Assembly: GCA_902782225.1 (NCBI GenBank)
Contig: CACZMF010000005.1
Span: forward strand, 245,320-309,319
From: an uncultured Bacteroidia bacterium
GTDB taxonomy: Bacteria; Bacteroidota; Bacteroidia; Bacteroidales; UBA932
Direction: 5' to 3'
DNA: 64,000 nt
In this document: in pieces, positions 18,292-27,259 of the stretch
Numbering within the stretch: the first letter of the stretch is position 1
Layout of the letters: the number at the start of each line of letters is the position of its first letter
Made by a program: the position numbers and the translations under genes
Notes under the pieces: generated by a model
What the model was told of the DNA's origin: nothing
The model's input: only the letters and a program-made list of their open reading frames with translations
Database searches by the model: none

Positions 18292-19695
18292 TTATTTAGT
18301 TTTATATGATTCGGGGGTTTCCCATTCCTGCTTCATGTCATAGGGCAGTACCCATATGTTGCCGCGGGAATCGGCGAAGTAGATGCGGGAAGGGGTGATG
18401 CGGTCGGGATTGCCGTCGGCCCAGTAGCAGAAGAAGGGATCCGTGCCGCCGAAGGGACGGCGGACGTAGCCGTGGTTGTAGGGACTGTCCTTCGTGAGCA
18501 TGGCGGTTTTCTTCCATTTTTTGCCGGCGTTGGTGGTCTTCCAGACAGCGATCTCGCCGCCGGTGCCCCAGAGCTGCGGGCCCGGCTCGGAAGGCACAAT
18601 GACCGTCCAGTTCCTGCCATCCACCCAGATACTTCCGCTGTCGTAGTCGTGCCAGGTGGGGCATATATGATTGAAAATCCACTTCTTACCGTTCCAGTTG
18701 GCGGTCCAGAAATCCCTCGGGCCGTGGTCCGGGCCCGGCTGGTGGCCGTAGCTGGTGAGGTAGAGTATGACGGGATTGCCGTCCGCATCGAAATTGACAT
18801 CCTTGATATACACGTTCTGTCCCTTGCTCTGGGCATCCAGGATGCGGCAGGGGCTGTCCAGGTCGGTCACGGGCGTCGGGATGACCTGCCCGTCGGCGGT
18901 GGTCCAGGTCTTGCCGTAGTCCAGGGTCTGGAGGTAGTAGATGTTGGTGCGGGTGTCGCAGTCTCCGTTGAGGTGGCGGTTGAAAGTGGTCACGATCTTG
19001 CCGTGGGCACGGTCGTGGCCGGTGACCTGGTAGTGGCCGCTCTGCTTGTCGCCGGGACATTTGATGTCGGCAAGATGGTGGCCCTGGTCCCACTCCGAGC
19101 CGTCTGCTGAGGTCATCCAGTAAAGCTGACGCTTGCCGGTATACTTGGTGTAGCCCACCAGGAAGCCCTTCTGCGGGTCATACATAGGCTGGGGATAGGT
19201 CATCTCCAGCTTGAGCACCTGGGTGAAGGAATTGATGTCGTAGGGCTTGTCGCTGCGGTAGATGAAACCTGGGCGTTTCTTGGAGCGGCCGCTCACGAAC
19301 ACCCAGAGATAGCCGTCCTTGTCGATCTGCAGGGCCGGATTGTCGTGGGGGTCGTTGACCTTTTCCTTGTCGAACACGCACACGGGCATCTGCACCATGC
19401 CGGTCTTGTGGTCGAAGCAGCCTATCATGCAGAGCAAGTGCCGCTCCTTGGCTGCCGTGGTGCCGCCGTACACGAAGAAGGTCTTCTCCACCTCGGGGGC
19501 ATACACCGCCATGGGGTTGTGCTTCACGGTGTAGGTGCCAAGTCCTCCGGAATATTTGTAGCCGTAGGCCGATTCCTGGCCCAGGGTGAACCAAATTCCC
19601 TTGTAGCCCGGCTGTTTGCTGTTGTTCAGGGGCTGTGCTATGGCCTGGGCGCAAAGGAGCGCCAGGATCAGGATTGCAGGAAGTCGCTTAATCAT
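18292..19695 (-). CDS. BNR_4 family seven-bladed propeller, candidate polysaccharide lyase
   Basis: 467 residues from the ATG at 19695, which starts the signal peptide MIKRLPAILILALLCAQAIAQ; an ATG 18 nt upstream would overlap the previous gene further. The sequence follows the BNR_4 (PF15892) pattern: GYKGIWFTLGQ, YSGGLGTYTVKH, KTFFVYGGT, DPHDNPALQIDKDGYLWVFV, SGHYQ, FNRHLNGDCDTRTNIYYLQ, YDSGSIWVDG. This family includes the PL24/PL25 ulvan lyases, which cut next to uronic acid and leave a 4,5-unsaturated uronate. Conserved His, Tyr and Arg blocks are present, but catalytic identity is not proven. The GH88 at 34.5 kb would process such products. Confidence 0.75.
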   Translation of the reverse strand: MIKRLPAILILALLCAQAIAQPLNNSKQPGYKGIWFTLGQESAYGYKYSGGLGTYTVKHNPMAVYAPEVEKTFFVYGGTTAAKERHLLCMIGCFDHKTGMVQMPVCVFDKEKVNDPHDNPALQIDKDGYLWVFVSGRSKKRPGFIYRSDKPYDINSFTQVLKLEMTYPQPMYDPQKGFLVGYTKYTGKRQLYWMTSADGSEWDQGHHLADIKCPGDKQSGHYQVTGHDRAHGKIVTTFNRHLNGDCDTRTNIYYLQTLDYGKTWTTADGQVIPTPVTDLDSPCRILDAQSKGQNVYIKDVNFDADGNPVILYLTSYGHQPGPDHGPRDFWTANWNGKKWIFNHICPTWHDYDSGSIWVDGRNWTVIVPSEPGPQLWGTGGEIAVWKTTNAGKKWKKTAMLTKDSPYNHGYVRRPFGGTDPFFCYWADGNPDRITPSRIYFADSRGNIWVLPYDMKQEWETPESYKTK

Positions 19696-20716
19696 AATTC
19701 TCCGGGTTTTCATCCTGCCATTCGCTTATGCCGTCGCGTATGCGGTTGCGGAAGGTAAGGTAGTCGCTCACGACCGAAGTCGTGCCGTCGCCGTTGTCGT
19801 AGGAGTAGTTGAGGTAGATGACCCTGTCCTGGATCGCCTTGGCGTTGTTGGTGTGGCAGTAGCCCACGGAGACCTTGGGATCGGAGCAGGTGGCCGTGAC
19901 GTTCTCTCCGTCGAAAGTCAGTTCGAAGGAGCCGCTCCTCTGCCCTATCTTATTGGTCTTCACGCTGTTGGGACCGGTCGTGGTGAGGGTGTAAATCTTC
20001 GCGTCATCCTGGGGCACGGAGAAAGGATAGCTATCCGTCGACACTTCCTTGCCGGTGAGGTTGTCCACCACCTTGCGTTCGCCGCCGTAGTACCAGTAGC
20101 CGAAATACTTGCATTCGTACTTGACCGCGATGACCTCGAAACTCTTCTCCGGAGGAAGCTTGTCGGCGTCGGCCGAAGTGATGCGGAAGGCCAGGGCATA
20201 TTTCGGGACTATGGCGTCGGGATCGGCCAGGAAGACGTCGGTGGCGGTGATGGTCACGGCATCGGTATGTCTGCCGGCCTTGATGCACATGTCCCCGAGC
20301 CCCGACACGGTGAAGTGACTGGCAGGAAGCGGGACGAGCGCCTTCGCACCGGTGGCCTTGACTTCATTGGTCACATAGGACTGGCTGAGCTGGCCGAACT
20401 TGCCCTGCCCCAACATGCCCGCATAGGCGGTGAACGGGGAATAGTCGGTCAGTCCGAGGGCGGTGGGCAGGTCGGCGGTGACCAGGTCGGGAGCGAGTTC
20501 CACGCTCACCTTCCTGTCCCTGCCGTTCTGCATCACGCCGGCGAGCCCCACCGTGAAATCGAATTTCTGGCCCTCGCCCACCACGAAGGTGCGCAGGTCG
20601 TACTGGAACGCGCAGTAGATGGTCGAATAGTCGTAGTCCTTGACATAGTCCTCATAGCAGCCGGACAGGAGGCCGCAGGCTGCGAGGGCAAGTGTCATGC
20701 GTGTTAAAATCTTCAT
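19688..20716 (-). CDS. DUF1735/BT_3987-like surface lipoprotein
   Basis: 342 residues from the ATG at 20716 (a GTG six bases upstream is also in frame). Lipoprotein signal ends in LLSGC. The N-terminal half has the DUF1735 signature LRTFVVGEGQKFDFTVGLAG and VMQNGRDRKVSVEL; the C-terminal half (YFGYWYYGGERKVVD, IYTLTTTGPNSVKTN) fits the DUF4361/BT_3044-like domain. Such proteins follow SusD genes in many PULs and are regarded as accessory surface glycan-binding lipoproteins. It overlaps the next gene by 8 bp. Confidence 0.8.
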   Translation of the reverse strand: MKILTRMTLALAACGLLSGCYEDYVKDYDYSTIYCAFQYDLRTFVVGEGQKFDFTVGLAGVMQNGRDRKVSVELAPDLVTADLPTALGLTDYSPFTAYAGMLGQGKFGQLSQSYVTNEVKATGAKALVPLPASHFTVSGLGDMCIKAGRHTDAVTITATDVFLADPDAIVPKYALAFRITSADADKLPPEKSFEVIAVKYECKYFGYWYYGGERKVVDNLTGKEVSTDSYPFSVPQDDAKIYTLTTTGPNSVKTNKIGQRSGSFELTFDGENVTATCSDPKVSVGYCHTNNAKAIQDRVIYLNYSYDNGDGTTSVVSDYLTFRNRIRDGISEWQDENPENYD

Positions 20717-20728
20717 AATCACAGCATT

Positions 20729-22498
20729 TTATTTCCAATCTTCCCAGCCCTTGTTCTGGACCAGGCCGGGAGCGAGACGCATTTCCCTGTAGGGTATGGG
20801 CATCCAGAGGGACGGGAAGCTGCGCCTTTCGATTTCATTATAGGTATATTGTCCACCCTCGATGGACACGCCGCTGACCGGAACATTGATTTCCGACACG
20901 TCGGTGGCCCAGCGGCGCACGTTCTTGAAGCGCACGCCCTCGAAGCAGGTCTCGATCCTCCACTCGTTCTTGACCAGCTTGTCGAAAGCGGACCGGGAAG
21001 CCGCGCAGGCCTCGAGGTAGGGATCGCCGTCGGCGCCGACTCCGTTCTCATCCTGGGTGCCGGTGTTGACCTTGCGGCTGCGGATGTAGGCGAGGGCCTC
21101 CTTTGCGGTGAGTCCGTCGATGGGGGTGTTGGGGCCGGCCGCCTGGTTGGCCGCCTCGGCGAATGCGAGGCACATGTGGGTCCAGCGCAGGAAGAAGATG
21201 CTGTGCTGGGCGGTCTGGACGGAAACGTCGTTGGGGTTCCAGCCCAGGGAGACGTATTTCTTCACATAGTAGCCCGAAGGCGAAGTCCTGAGGCCGCCCG
21301 GAGCGTCCTTGCCGCCGTCGGCGATCTCGAATGTGTACATCAGCGTGTAGGGCGACTGGTTCCTTATGACGGTGCAGCCGTCATAGAAGATGGAGGCGTA
21401 GAAACGGGGGTCCCTGCCTTCGTAGGGCCTGGACTTGTTGTAGCCGGAAGCCGGATCCGTGATGGGATAGCCGTTGGCCATGGGGAAGGCGTCCACAAGC
21501 TCCTGGGAAGGCACTATGTTGGCACTGCCGCCGAAGCCCAGGGGATAGAAATTGGTCTCGTAGGTGGCGTTCTGTACGATGTTGCCGAGGAAAATGATTT
21601 CTGCGGCATTGGGGTTGGTCCACATGAAGCTGCCTCTCGGGTCAAGGCCGCCCGCTTCGCTCCTGAGCTTGAAATCGATGACTTCCTTGGCCGCGCGCGC
21701 CGCCTTCTCCCAGCGGGTCTTGTCGCCGGCGGGATTGAAAGCCGGGCTTGCCCAGGTCAGGAGCACCCTGGCCTTGAGGGCCTTTATCGACACGGCGTCG
21801 AGGGCGCGGTAGCGTATGGCGCCGGTCACATGGAACGCCTCACCCTGGAGGTACTGGTCGCGGTTTGCCGGGGGCAGGTACTTGAGGGCCGAATCGCAGT
21901 CGGCAAGTATCTGCTTCACGCTTTCGTCGTAGGACGGGCGCACCAGGGCCTTGTTGTCGAAATTCTCAGCGGCGACGGGCTCGGTGGGAATATAGACACC
22001 CAGCAGGGAGCCGTCGGTGCCCACACCGCCCCAGAACTCCAGCAGGTTGAAGCCGTACCATGCCCTGAGGCCGAAGGCGTCGCCCTGGAGGCACTTCTGG
22101 AGCACCTCGTTGGAACCGGGATCCACCAGATAGCGGGTCTTCCTGCCGATATCGTCCTTGAGGAAGAGATTCACGTAGTAGATGGCCTCGTAGTCTCTCG
22201 TCCACACGCCGGACAGCGGGTTGCTGGTCATCTGCGCGTTGCCGATAGCAAACTGGCGGTTGCCGGCAGCCTTGTCGCGGTAGAGCATGTCGTCCGTGCA
22301 GGAGTCCAGGCCTATGAATTCGGTGGTGTAGTATGAACTGGGCCTGAGATTGTAGGCCTTGTCGATGAAACCGCGGATAATGGTCGGGTATTCCGAGTAG
22401 TTGTCCTCGTTGTAGGAGCCGTCGGGGAACGGCTCGAGGAAACTGCAGCCGCAAACTGCGAAGAAGGCCGAAAGTGCGATTAAAATATTCCTTTTCAT
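20729..22498 (-). CDS. SusD/RagB family lipoprotein, second pair of PUL 2
   Basis: 589 residues from the ATG at 22498, which begins the lipoprotein signal MKRNILIALSAFFAVCGC; an ATG at 22510 is equally possible. SusD hallmarks: YPTIIRGFIDKAYNLRP, AFGLRAWYGFNLLEFWGG, LKARVLLTWASPAFNP, WRIETCFEGVRFKNVRRW and LWMPIPYREMRL near the C-terminus. It partners the SusC encoded just upstream in the same operon and would bind the target glycan at the cell surface. Confidence 0.95.
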   Translation of the reverse strand: MKRNILIALSAFFAVCGCSFLEPFPDGSYNEDNYSEYPTIIRGFIDKAYNLRPSSYYTTEFIGLDSCTDDMLYRDKAAGNRQFAIGNAQMTSNPLSGVWTRDYEAIYYVNLFLKDDIGRKTRYLVDPGSNEVLQKCLQGDAFGLRAWYGFNLLEFWGGVGTDGSLLGVYIPTEPVAAENFDNKALVRPSYDESVKQILADCDSALKYLPPANRDQYLQGEAFHVTGAIRYRALDAVSIKALKARVLLTWASPAFNPAGDKTRWEKAARAAKEVIDFKLRSEAGGLDPRGSFMWTNPNAAEIIFLGNIVQNATYETNFYPLGFGGSANIVPSQELVDAFPMANGYPITDPASGYNKSRPYEGRDPRFYASIFYDGCTVIRNQSPYTLMYTFEIADGGKDAPGGLRTSPSGYYVKKYVSLGWNPNDVSVQTAQHSIFFLRWTHMCLAFAEAANQAAGPNTPIDGLTAKEALAYIRSRKVNTGTQDENGVGADGDPYLEACAASRSAFDKLVKNEWRIETCFEGVRFKNVRRWATDVSEINVPVSGVSIEGGQYTYNEIERRSFPSLWMPIPYREMRLAPGLVQNKGWEDWK

Positions 22499-22511
22499 AA
22501 CTGCAGTCATT

Positions 22512-25319
22512 TTAGAATTCCATCTTCACGCCGGCCGCGACCGTCCTGTAGAGAGGATAGGTCGAGACTCCGGAATTGTGGTTTTCGGGATCGACGTACT
22601 TGATTCCGGTGAGAGTCAGCAGGTTGGCTCCGCGCAGCGAGAACTTGACCCGCTTCAGGGCCTTGGGATTCTTCGGCACCAGGGTGTAGGCCAGCTCGAC
22701 CGTCTGGATCTTGAAGTACGAGCCGTCCCTGAGCCAGAAGTCGGAAGCCACGAAGTTGTTGGAAGACTTGTCGTAGCCGAGCCGGGGATAATCCCCGCCG
22801 ATATTGTCGCGCACGAAAGCGGAGTAGTTGCCGTCGCCCCATCCGTTCCAGAAGAACTCGTTGGTCAGCGGCACATCGAAGCCGGCGGCTCCGGTGCCCA
22901 CCACGAAGAGGCTCCAGTTCTTGTAGCGCAGGTCGAAATTGACGCTGTAGCGGAACCGGGGAGACGTGTCGCCTACTATCTTCTTGTCGTTGTCGTCTAT
23001 CTTCCCGTCATCGTTGAGGTCTTTGTACTTGAGGTCGCCCACGCGGGTGTCGGGATTGTAGAGGGGGCTGGAGGCTATTTCCTCCTCGCTTTGGAACTTG
23101 CCTATGCACTCGAAGCCTCGGTAGGAGCCCGAACGGGTGCCGGTAATGCGCTGCCAGTCATAGACATAGAAGTCGTTGGCATACTTGGCGTAGTAGTTGG
23201 ACCACGACATCAGGTCGGCCATGGCGCTGAAGTACCAGTCCCCTGCCGTCCTGCTGTACCTTGCCATGAAGTCGAAGCCCATGGAAAGGTTCTCGTTGTA
23301 GTTGCTGTAGACGGCGATGTTGCTAAGGCCGGTCATGCCGGCGAACTCGGCGGAGGTGTCGGTGACCAGGCCCTTGTGGCGGAGCCGGTAGAGGTTGACT
23401 CCGAGGTCGAGGCAGCCGAAGAGCCTGGCATCCACCTTCAGGTCGGCCTGGAAGATGGTCGGCCAGGTCAGGGAATGGTTGGCAAGGCGGCTGATCGTGG
23501 TGGTCTGCGAAGTCCTCTTGTCGGATCCGAACCACTGGTATGCGGTGGCGGGACCGAAAAGATTGCCCGAATCGCTGACGTATGCGGCCCGGTAGAGATA
23601 CTTGGAGCCGTAGACATCGTAGTCTGCGATATTACCCACATCCACGCTGACTTTCAGCTTGTCGAGCCATGAAGCTCCCTTCAGGAACTCCTCCTCGCTC
23701 GCCAGCCAGCCTATGGCCGCCGAGGGGAAGAATGCGTACCTGTTGGCGGTCACGAACCTGCCGGAGCCAGCGTACTGTCCCACTATCTCGGCGAAGTAAC
23801 GGCCCTTGTAGGAGTAGTTCGCATTCGCCACGGCGTAGGCCTGGCGCTCGTAGTAGGTGTTGTTGGAGTGGCTGCAGTCGGTCAGGTAGAACAGCGCGCC
23901 GGTGGAGAGCTTGTGGCCGCCGGAAGCCCAGTCCCAGCTCAGACGCTCGTAGAAATTCAGGTTGTTGAAGGTGAAGGTGGCCTGCGAGCTCTTGCTGGCC
24001 TGCTTGGTGCCCACGTGGGAGGATATTTCAGCAATATCGGTCTCACGGCTCCAGTAGTAGGCGATGTAGTCGTTGCTCTTGCCCACCCTCTGGTAGTATT
24101 CGTTGTCGAAGTCCAGCACCGTGCGGCTCTTCAGGCCTTTGAGCAGCCAGCCCATATCGAAATCAATGGCCGCGGTGAACATGCCTCCGCGGAAGCGTAT
24201 GGTGTTGAATCCGCCGTCCACAAGCTGGGCGTAGGGGTTGCCGGTGTAGGCGCGGGACACGGCGTAGATGGTGTTGCCGGCCGAGACGCCCTCCAGTTCG
24301 GAGTCGTTGGTGGAAATGCCCACGGCGATGGGGAAAGCGTTGGCGGGTATGGAACGGAAGCCCGCGATGGCTCCGGTATTGCCCCGGCGGAACGCCGTCA
24401 TGCCGTTGAAGGTCACCGTGCCGGTGATCCACTGGCCTATCCTGGCCGTGATTGCGGAGGACACGCTGAGCTTGTTGTAGTCGTTGACCGGACCCGCGTT
24501 GAAGATGTCGTCGCTGCGGTAGCCGTTGACGGACACATTATATTTGATGATGTTGGAACCGCCGGACACGTCGAAGAGGAAGTTCTGGTTGGTCTTCATC
24601 TTCCGGAGCATGAAGCTGCGGTAGTCCACGGCCGGGTACTTGCGGCTGAACGGGTCGCCTTTGGCGTAGCCGGCAAGCGCCTCGTTGTCGTAGAGCACGG
24701 GGTAGCCGTCAGCGGCGCGCGCCTCGTTGTTGAGCACGGCGTATTCGTAGGCGTCCACCCATTCGGGCTGGCGGTCCACGAAATCGAAGCCGGCACGCAC
24801 GTCGGCGTGGATGCTGAGCGGCTTGTTCCAGGAGCCCTTCTTCGTGGTCACATAGACGGCGCCTATGCTCGCACGCGGGCCGTAGAGGGCCTTTGCGGTG
24901 GCGCCGGAAAGTATAGTCACCGATTCGAACTGGTTGTAGTCGAACTGGTACTGGTTGAAGGGCACCATGATATCATCCACGATGAGCACCAGGCCGCTGT
25001 AGCCATGGGACTGCAGCTGCACCGTGTTGGCGTTGATGTTGGGACTGCTCATGTTGCTGCCCGGCATGATTTCGCCGCAGTCCTCCCGGACCTCGACGCC
25101 GGGGATAAGGCCGGTGAGCTTGTTCCTGAGGTCGTAGACGGGGGACTTCTCCGCATTCTGCAGGGACACCGGAATCACGTGGGATGCGGTGTTCCAGCGG
25201 GACGCCGAGGTGTTCCACGGCAGGTAGACCACGCTGTCGGCGGGCTCCTGCGTCTGGGCTCGGAGGATACCGGACGCCAACAGGGCGAGAGGCAGTAAAA
25301 TATATCTTGACTTGTTCAT
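22512..25319 (-). CDS. SusC-like TonB-dependent transporter lacking the usual N-terminal domain
   Basis: 935 residues from the ATG at 25319, which starts the signal peptide MNKSRYILLPLALLASGILRAQ; an ATG at 25331 would overlap the preceding SusD gene. Unlike the other two SusC proteins here it has no carboxypeptidase-regulatory-like domain and no VVIGYG-type Ton-box region: after about 35 residues it goes to a plug (YDLRNKLTGLIPGVEVRED, VLIVDDIMVP, GAVYVTTKKGSWN). The barrel is complete and ends in VAAGVKMEF. It probably imports products of the same uronate-rich glycan as the first pair. Confidence 0.92.
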   Translation of the reverse strand: MNKSRYILLPLALLASGILRAQTQEPADSVVYLPWNTSASRWNTASHVIPVSLQNAEKSPVYDLRNKLTGLIPGVEVREDCGEIMPGSNMSSPNINANTVQLQSHGYSGLVLIVDDIMVPFNQYQFDYNQFESVTILSGATAKALYGPRASIGAVYVTTKKGSWNKPLSIHADVRAGFDFVDRQPEWVDAYEYAVLNNEARAADGYPVLYDNEALAGYAKGDPFSRKYPAVDYRSFMLRKMKTNQNFLFDVSGGSNIIKYNVSVNGYRSDDIFNAGPVNDYNKLSVSSAITARIGQWITGTVTFNGMTAFRRGNTGAIAGFRSIPANAFPIAVGISTNDSELEGVSAGNTIYAVSRAYTGNPYAQLVDGGFNTIRFRGGMFTAAIDFDMGWLLKGLKSRTVLDFDNEYYQRVGKSNDYIAYYWSRETDIAEISSHVGTKQASKSSQATFTFNNLNFYERLSWDWASGGHKLSTGALFYLTDCSHSNNTYYERQAYAVANANYSYKGRYFAEIVGQYAGSGRFVTANRYAFFPSAAIGWLASEEEFLKGASWLDKLKVSVDVGNIADYDVYGSKYLYRAAYVSDSGNLFGPATAYQWFGSDKRTSQTTTISRLANHSLTWPTIFQADLKVDARLFGCLDLGVNLYRLRHKGLVTDTSAEFAGMTGLSNIAVYSNYNENLSMGFDFMARYSRTAGDWYFSAMADLMSWSNYYAKYANDFYVYDWQRITGTRSGSYRGFECIGKFQSEEEIASSPLYNPDTRVGDLKYKDLNDDGKIDDNDKKIVGDTSPRFRYSVNFDLRYKNWSLFVVGTGAAGFDVPLTNEFFWNGWGDGNYSAFVRDNIGGDYPRLGYDKSSNNFVASDFWLRDGSYFKIQTVELAYTLVPKNPKALKRVKFSLRGANLLTLTGIKYVDPENHNSGVSTYPLYRTVAAGVKMEF

Positions 25320-25321
25320 AT

Positions 25322-27247
25322 CTATTGCCATTTTTGCCAGTTGACGAAATTTCTCATCGTATTGGCCTGGGCGTCGGGGAATGCGAGATAGTACATGCAG
25401 TCCTTCCAGGTCTTGAGGTTGCGGTTGGCGGGGAGGGGCCTGCGCTCATAGACCCTGCCGACCGGATGCGCGGCATCCACGGGGCAGGACTCGACCCACA
25501 TGCCGTAGAGCGTCTGCGTCATGGTCTGGGGTGCGGTCTTCCAGCGGCGGATGTCGAAATAGTAGTGGTTGCCTTCGTAGGCGAGCTCCACGTTGCGCTC
25601 GTTGCGCACGCGCTCCCGGAAGGCTTCCTTGTCGGAGGTGAACTCGCTCCGGACGCCTGGCATGGCGGCCCTGGAGCGGACCACGTTCACGGCTTCGACG
25701 GCAGTCATGGGATAACCGCCTGCGGTGCCCCCGGGACCGGCATATTCATTGACGGCCTCGGCATAGTCCAGGTAGAGCTCGGCCATGCGGAAGAGAGGAT
25801 CCAGGTGGTAGTGGCTGGCATCCTTGTCGCCGCGGGCCCCGCGCCAGAACTTGTTGCAGTAGTAGCCCGTGTTGGTGTAGGCCTTGGTGGCGGAATCGTC
25901 GCCGCCCCAGCCCTTGGTCTGGGAGAACTGCTGGCTGACGCCGGATATCTGCGTGGTGGGGAACGACTTGGTGGCGGGGTCGTAGTATATGTTGATGACC
26001 CCGGTCACGTAGGGAGTGGTGGAGCCGTCCCTGACTATGCAGATGTCGAGCCTGGGATCGCGGTTGGCATACATGTTCTGCTCCTTGTAGCTGCCGGCGG
26101 CAGTGGCCCTTGCCCTGTCTTCCTCGGTGTTGAGAGGATAGCCGTCGCGGGTCTCGAACTTGTCCACGAAGTTCTGGGTGGGGCAGGTGCCCGATGCGGT
26201 GGAGGAATAGCACTGGGGGTAGCTCAGGTAGGCCGACCAGTTGCTGATGTTGATCTTGGACTTGTGGTAGTAGCCGAAGAGGGTCTCGTTCGTGGACATC
26301 TGGCCGTAGAAATTGTCGCTGTAGTTGGACAGCGGAAGCAGCTCGTACTGCCATTCCTCAGCGGCCTTCAAGGCGTCAGCGCAGGCCTCGGCGGCGGCAC
26401 GCCAGGCTTCGGGATCGCCGGTCTCGTTGGCCAGGGGGCTAGCCGCATAGAGCAGGGCGCGGGCCCTGAACGCCAGGCAGCAGCAGCCGCTCGGGAGGTT
26501 GAGCTCGGAGCTCGTGAGGTGGCCGCTCTGGCCCGGAAGCGCGTCGCGGCGCATCTTGCCGGCCTTCTTCAGGTATTCATAAGCGGTGTAGAGGTCGGCC
26601 GCCGCCTTTTCGTAGGTGGTCCTGGCGCTCTCGCGGGGCAGGTCCCACTGATCCTCGCCGGTGAGGGCGTGGTCGAGGTAGGGCATGCCTCCGAACCAGT
26701 TGCAGAGCACGAAATGGGCGTAGCCGCGCACGAAGTAGGCCTGGCCCGTGAGGTCGAGCTTCTCCCCTTCCGTGGCGTTGGTCAGCTTGTCCATGTTCTC
26801 CAGCGAACGGTTGGCTATGCGTATGATGTTGAACATCGCATAGGCGATGGGCTTGTCGGCGCCTGTCTTCAGGTCCACGTCGCCGTCAGAAAGGCTCTTC
26901 AGCGGGCAGAAGGAGAAGCTCTCCAGCACGCCGTCGGTCATGTTGCAGGCCTTGAGTTCATACTGGCTGCGGATATAGCGTCCGGCGTCGGCTGCGTCGG
27001 TCACGCAGGCCCAGGTGAAACGGTAGCGGTTCCAGTCGATGAATATAGGGTAGCCGCAGTGGATGTTGCGGAAGGTGTAACTGGCTCCGTCAGAGAAGAT
27101 TGTATTGAAATATGCCTTGAAATTCTTGGTGGTGTTGAACACGTCCTCTTCGGTCAGGCCCAGTTCGGAATCGACGTCGAGGTAGTGGCAGCCGGAAAGG
27201 CTTGCGGCCATCGCCAGGGCAAGGAAGAATCTTGATATCTTTTTCAT
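25322..27247 (-). CDS. SusD/RagB family lipoprotein, first pair of PUL 2
   Basis: 641 residues; lipoprotein signal ends in AASLSGC. Family blocks include LTEEDVFNTTKNFKAYFNTI, QAYFVRGYAHFVLCNWFGGMPY, ARALLYAASPLAN, RNERNVELAYEGNHYYFDIRRW and YYLAFPDAQANTM. It lies 12 bp after its SusC gene and 2 bp before the second SusC, so the two transporter pairs are co-transcribed. Role: surface capture of the glycan or long oligosaccharides. Confidence 0.95.
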   Translation of the reverse strand: MKKISRFFLALAMAASLSGCHYLDVDSELGLTEEDVFNTTKNFKAYFNTIFSDGASYTFRNIHCGYPIFIDWNRYRFTWACVTDAADAGRYIRSQYELKACNMTDGVLESFSFCPLKSLSDGDVDLKTGADKPIAYAMFNIIRIANRSLENMDKLTNATEGEKLDLTGQAYFVRGYAHFVLCNWFGGMPYLDHALTGEDQWDLPRESARTTYEKAAADLYTAYEYLKKAGKMRRDALPGQSGHLTSSELNLPSGCCCLAFRARALLYAASPLANETGDPEAWRAAAEACADALKAAEEWQYELLPLSNYSDNFYGQMSTNETLFGYYHKSKINISNWSAYLSYPQCYSSTASGTCPTQNFVDKFETRDGYPLNTEEDRARATAAGSYKEQNMYANRDPRLDICIVRDGSTTPYVTGVINIYYDPATKSFPTTQISGVSQQFSQTKGWGGDDSATKAYTNTGYYCNKFWRGARGDKDASHYHLDPLFRMAELYLDYAEAVNEYAGPGGTAGGYPMTAVEAVNVVRSRAAMPGVRSEFTSDKEAFRERVRNERNVELAYEGNHYYFDIRRWKTAPQTMTQTLYGMWVESCPVDAAHPVGRVYERRPLPANRNLKTWKDCMYYLAFPDAQANTMRNFVNWQKWQ

Positions 27248-27259
27248 AACGCTTTCCTT

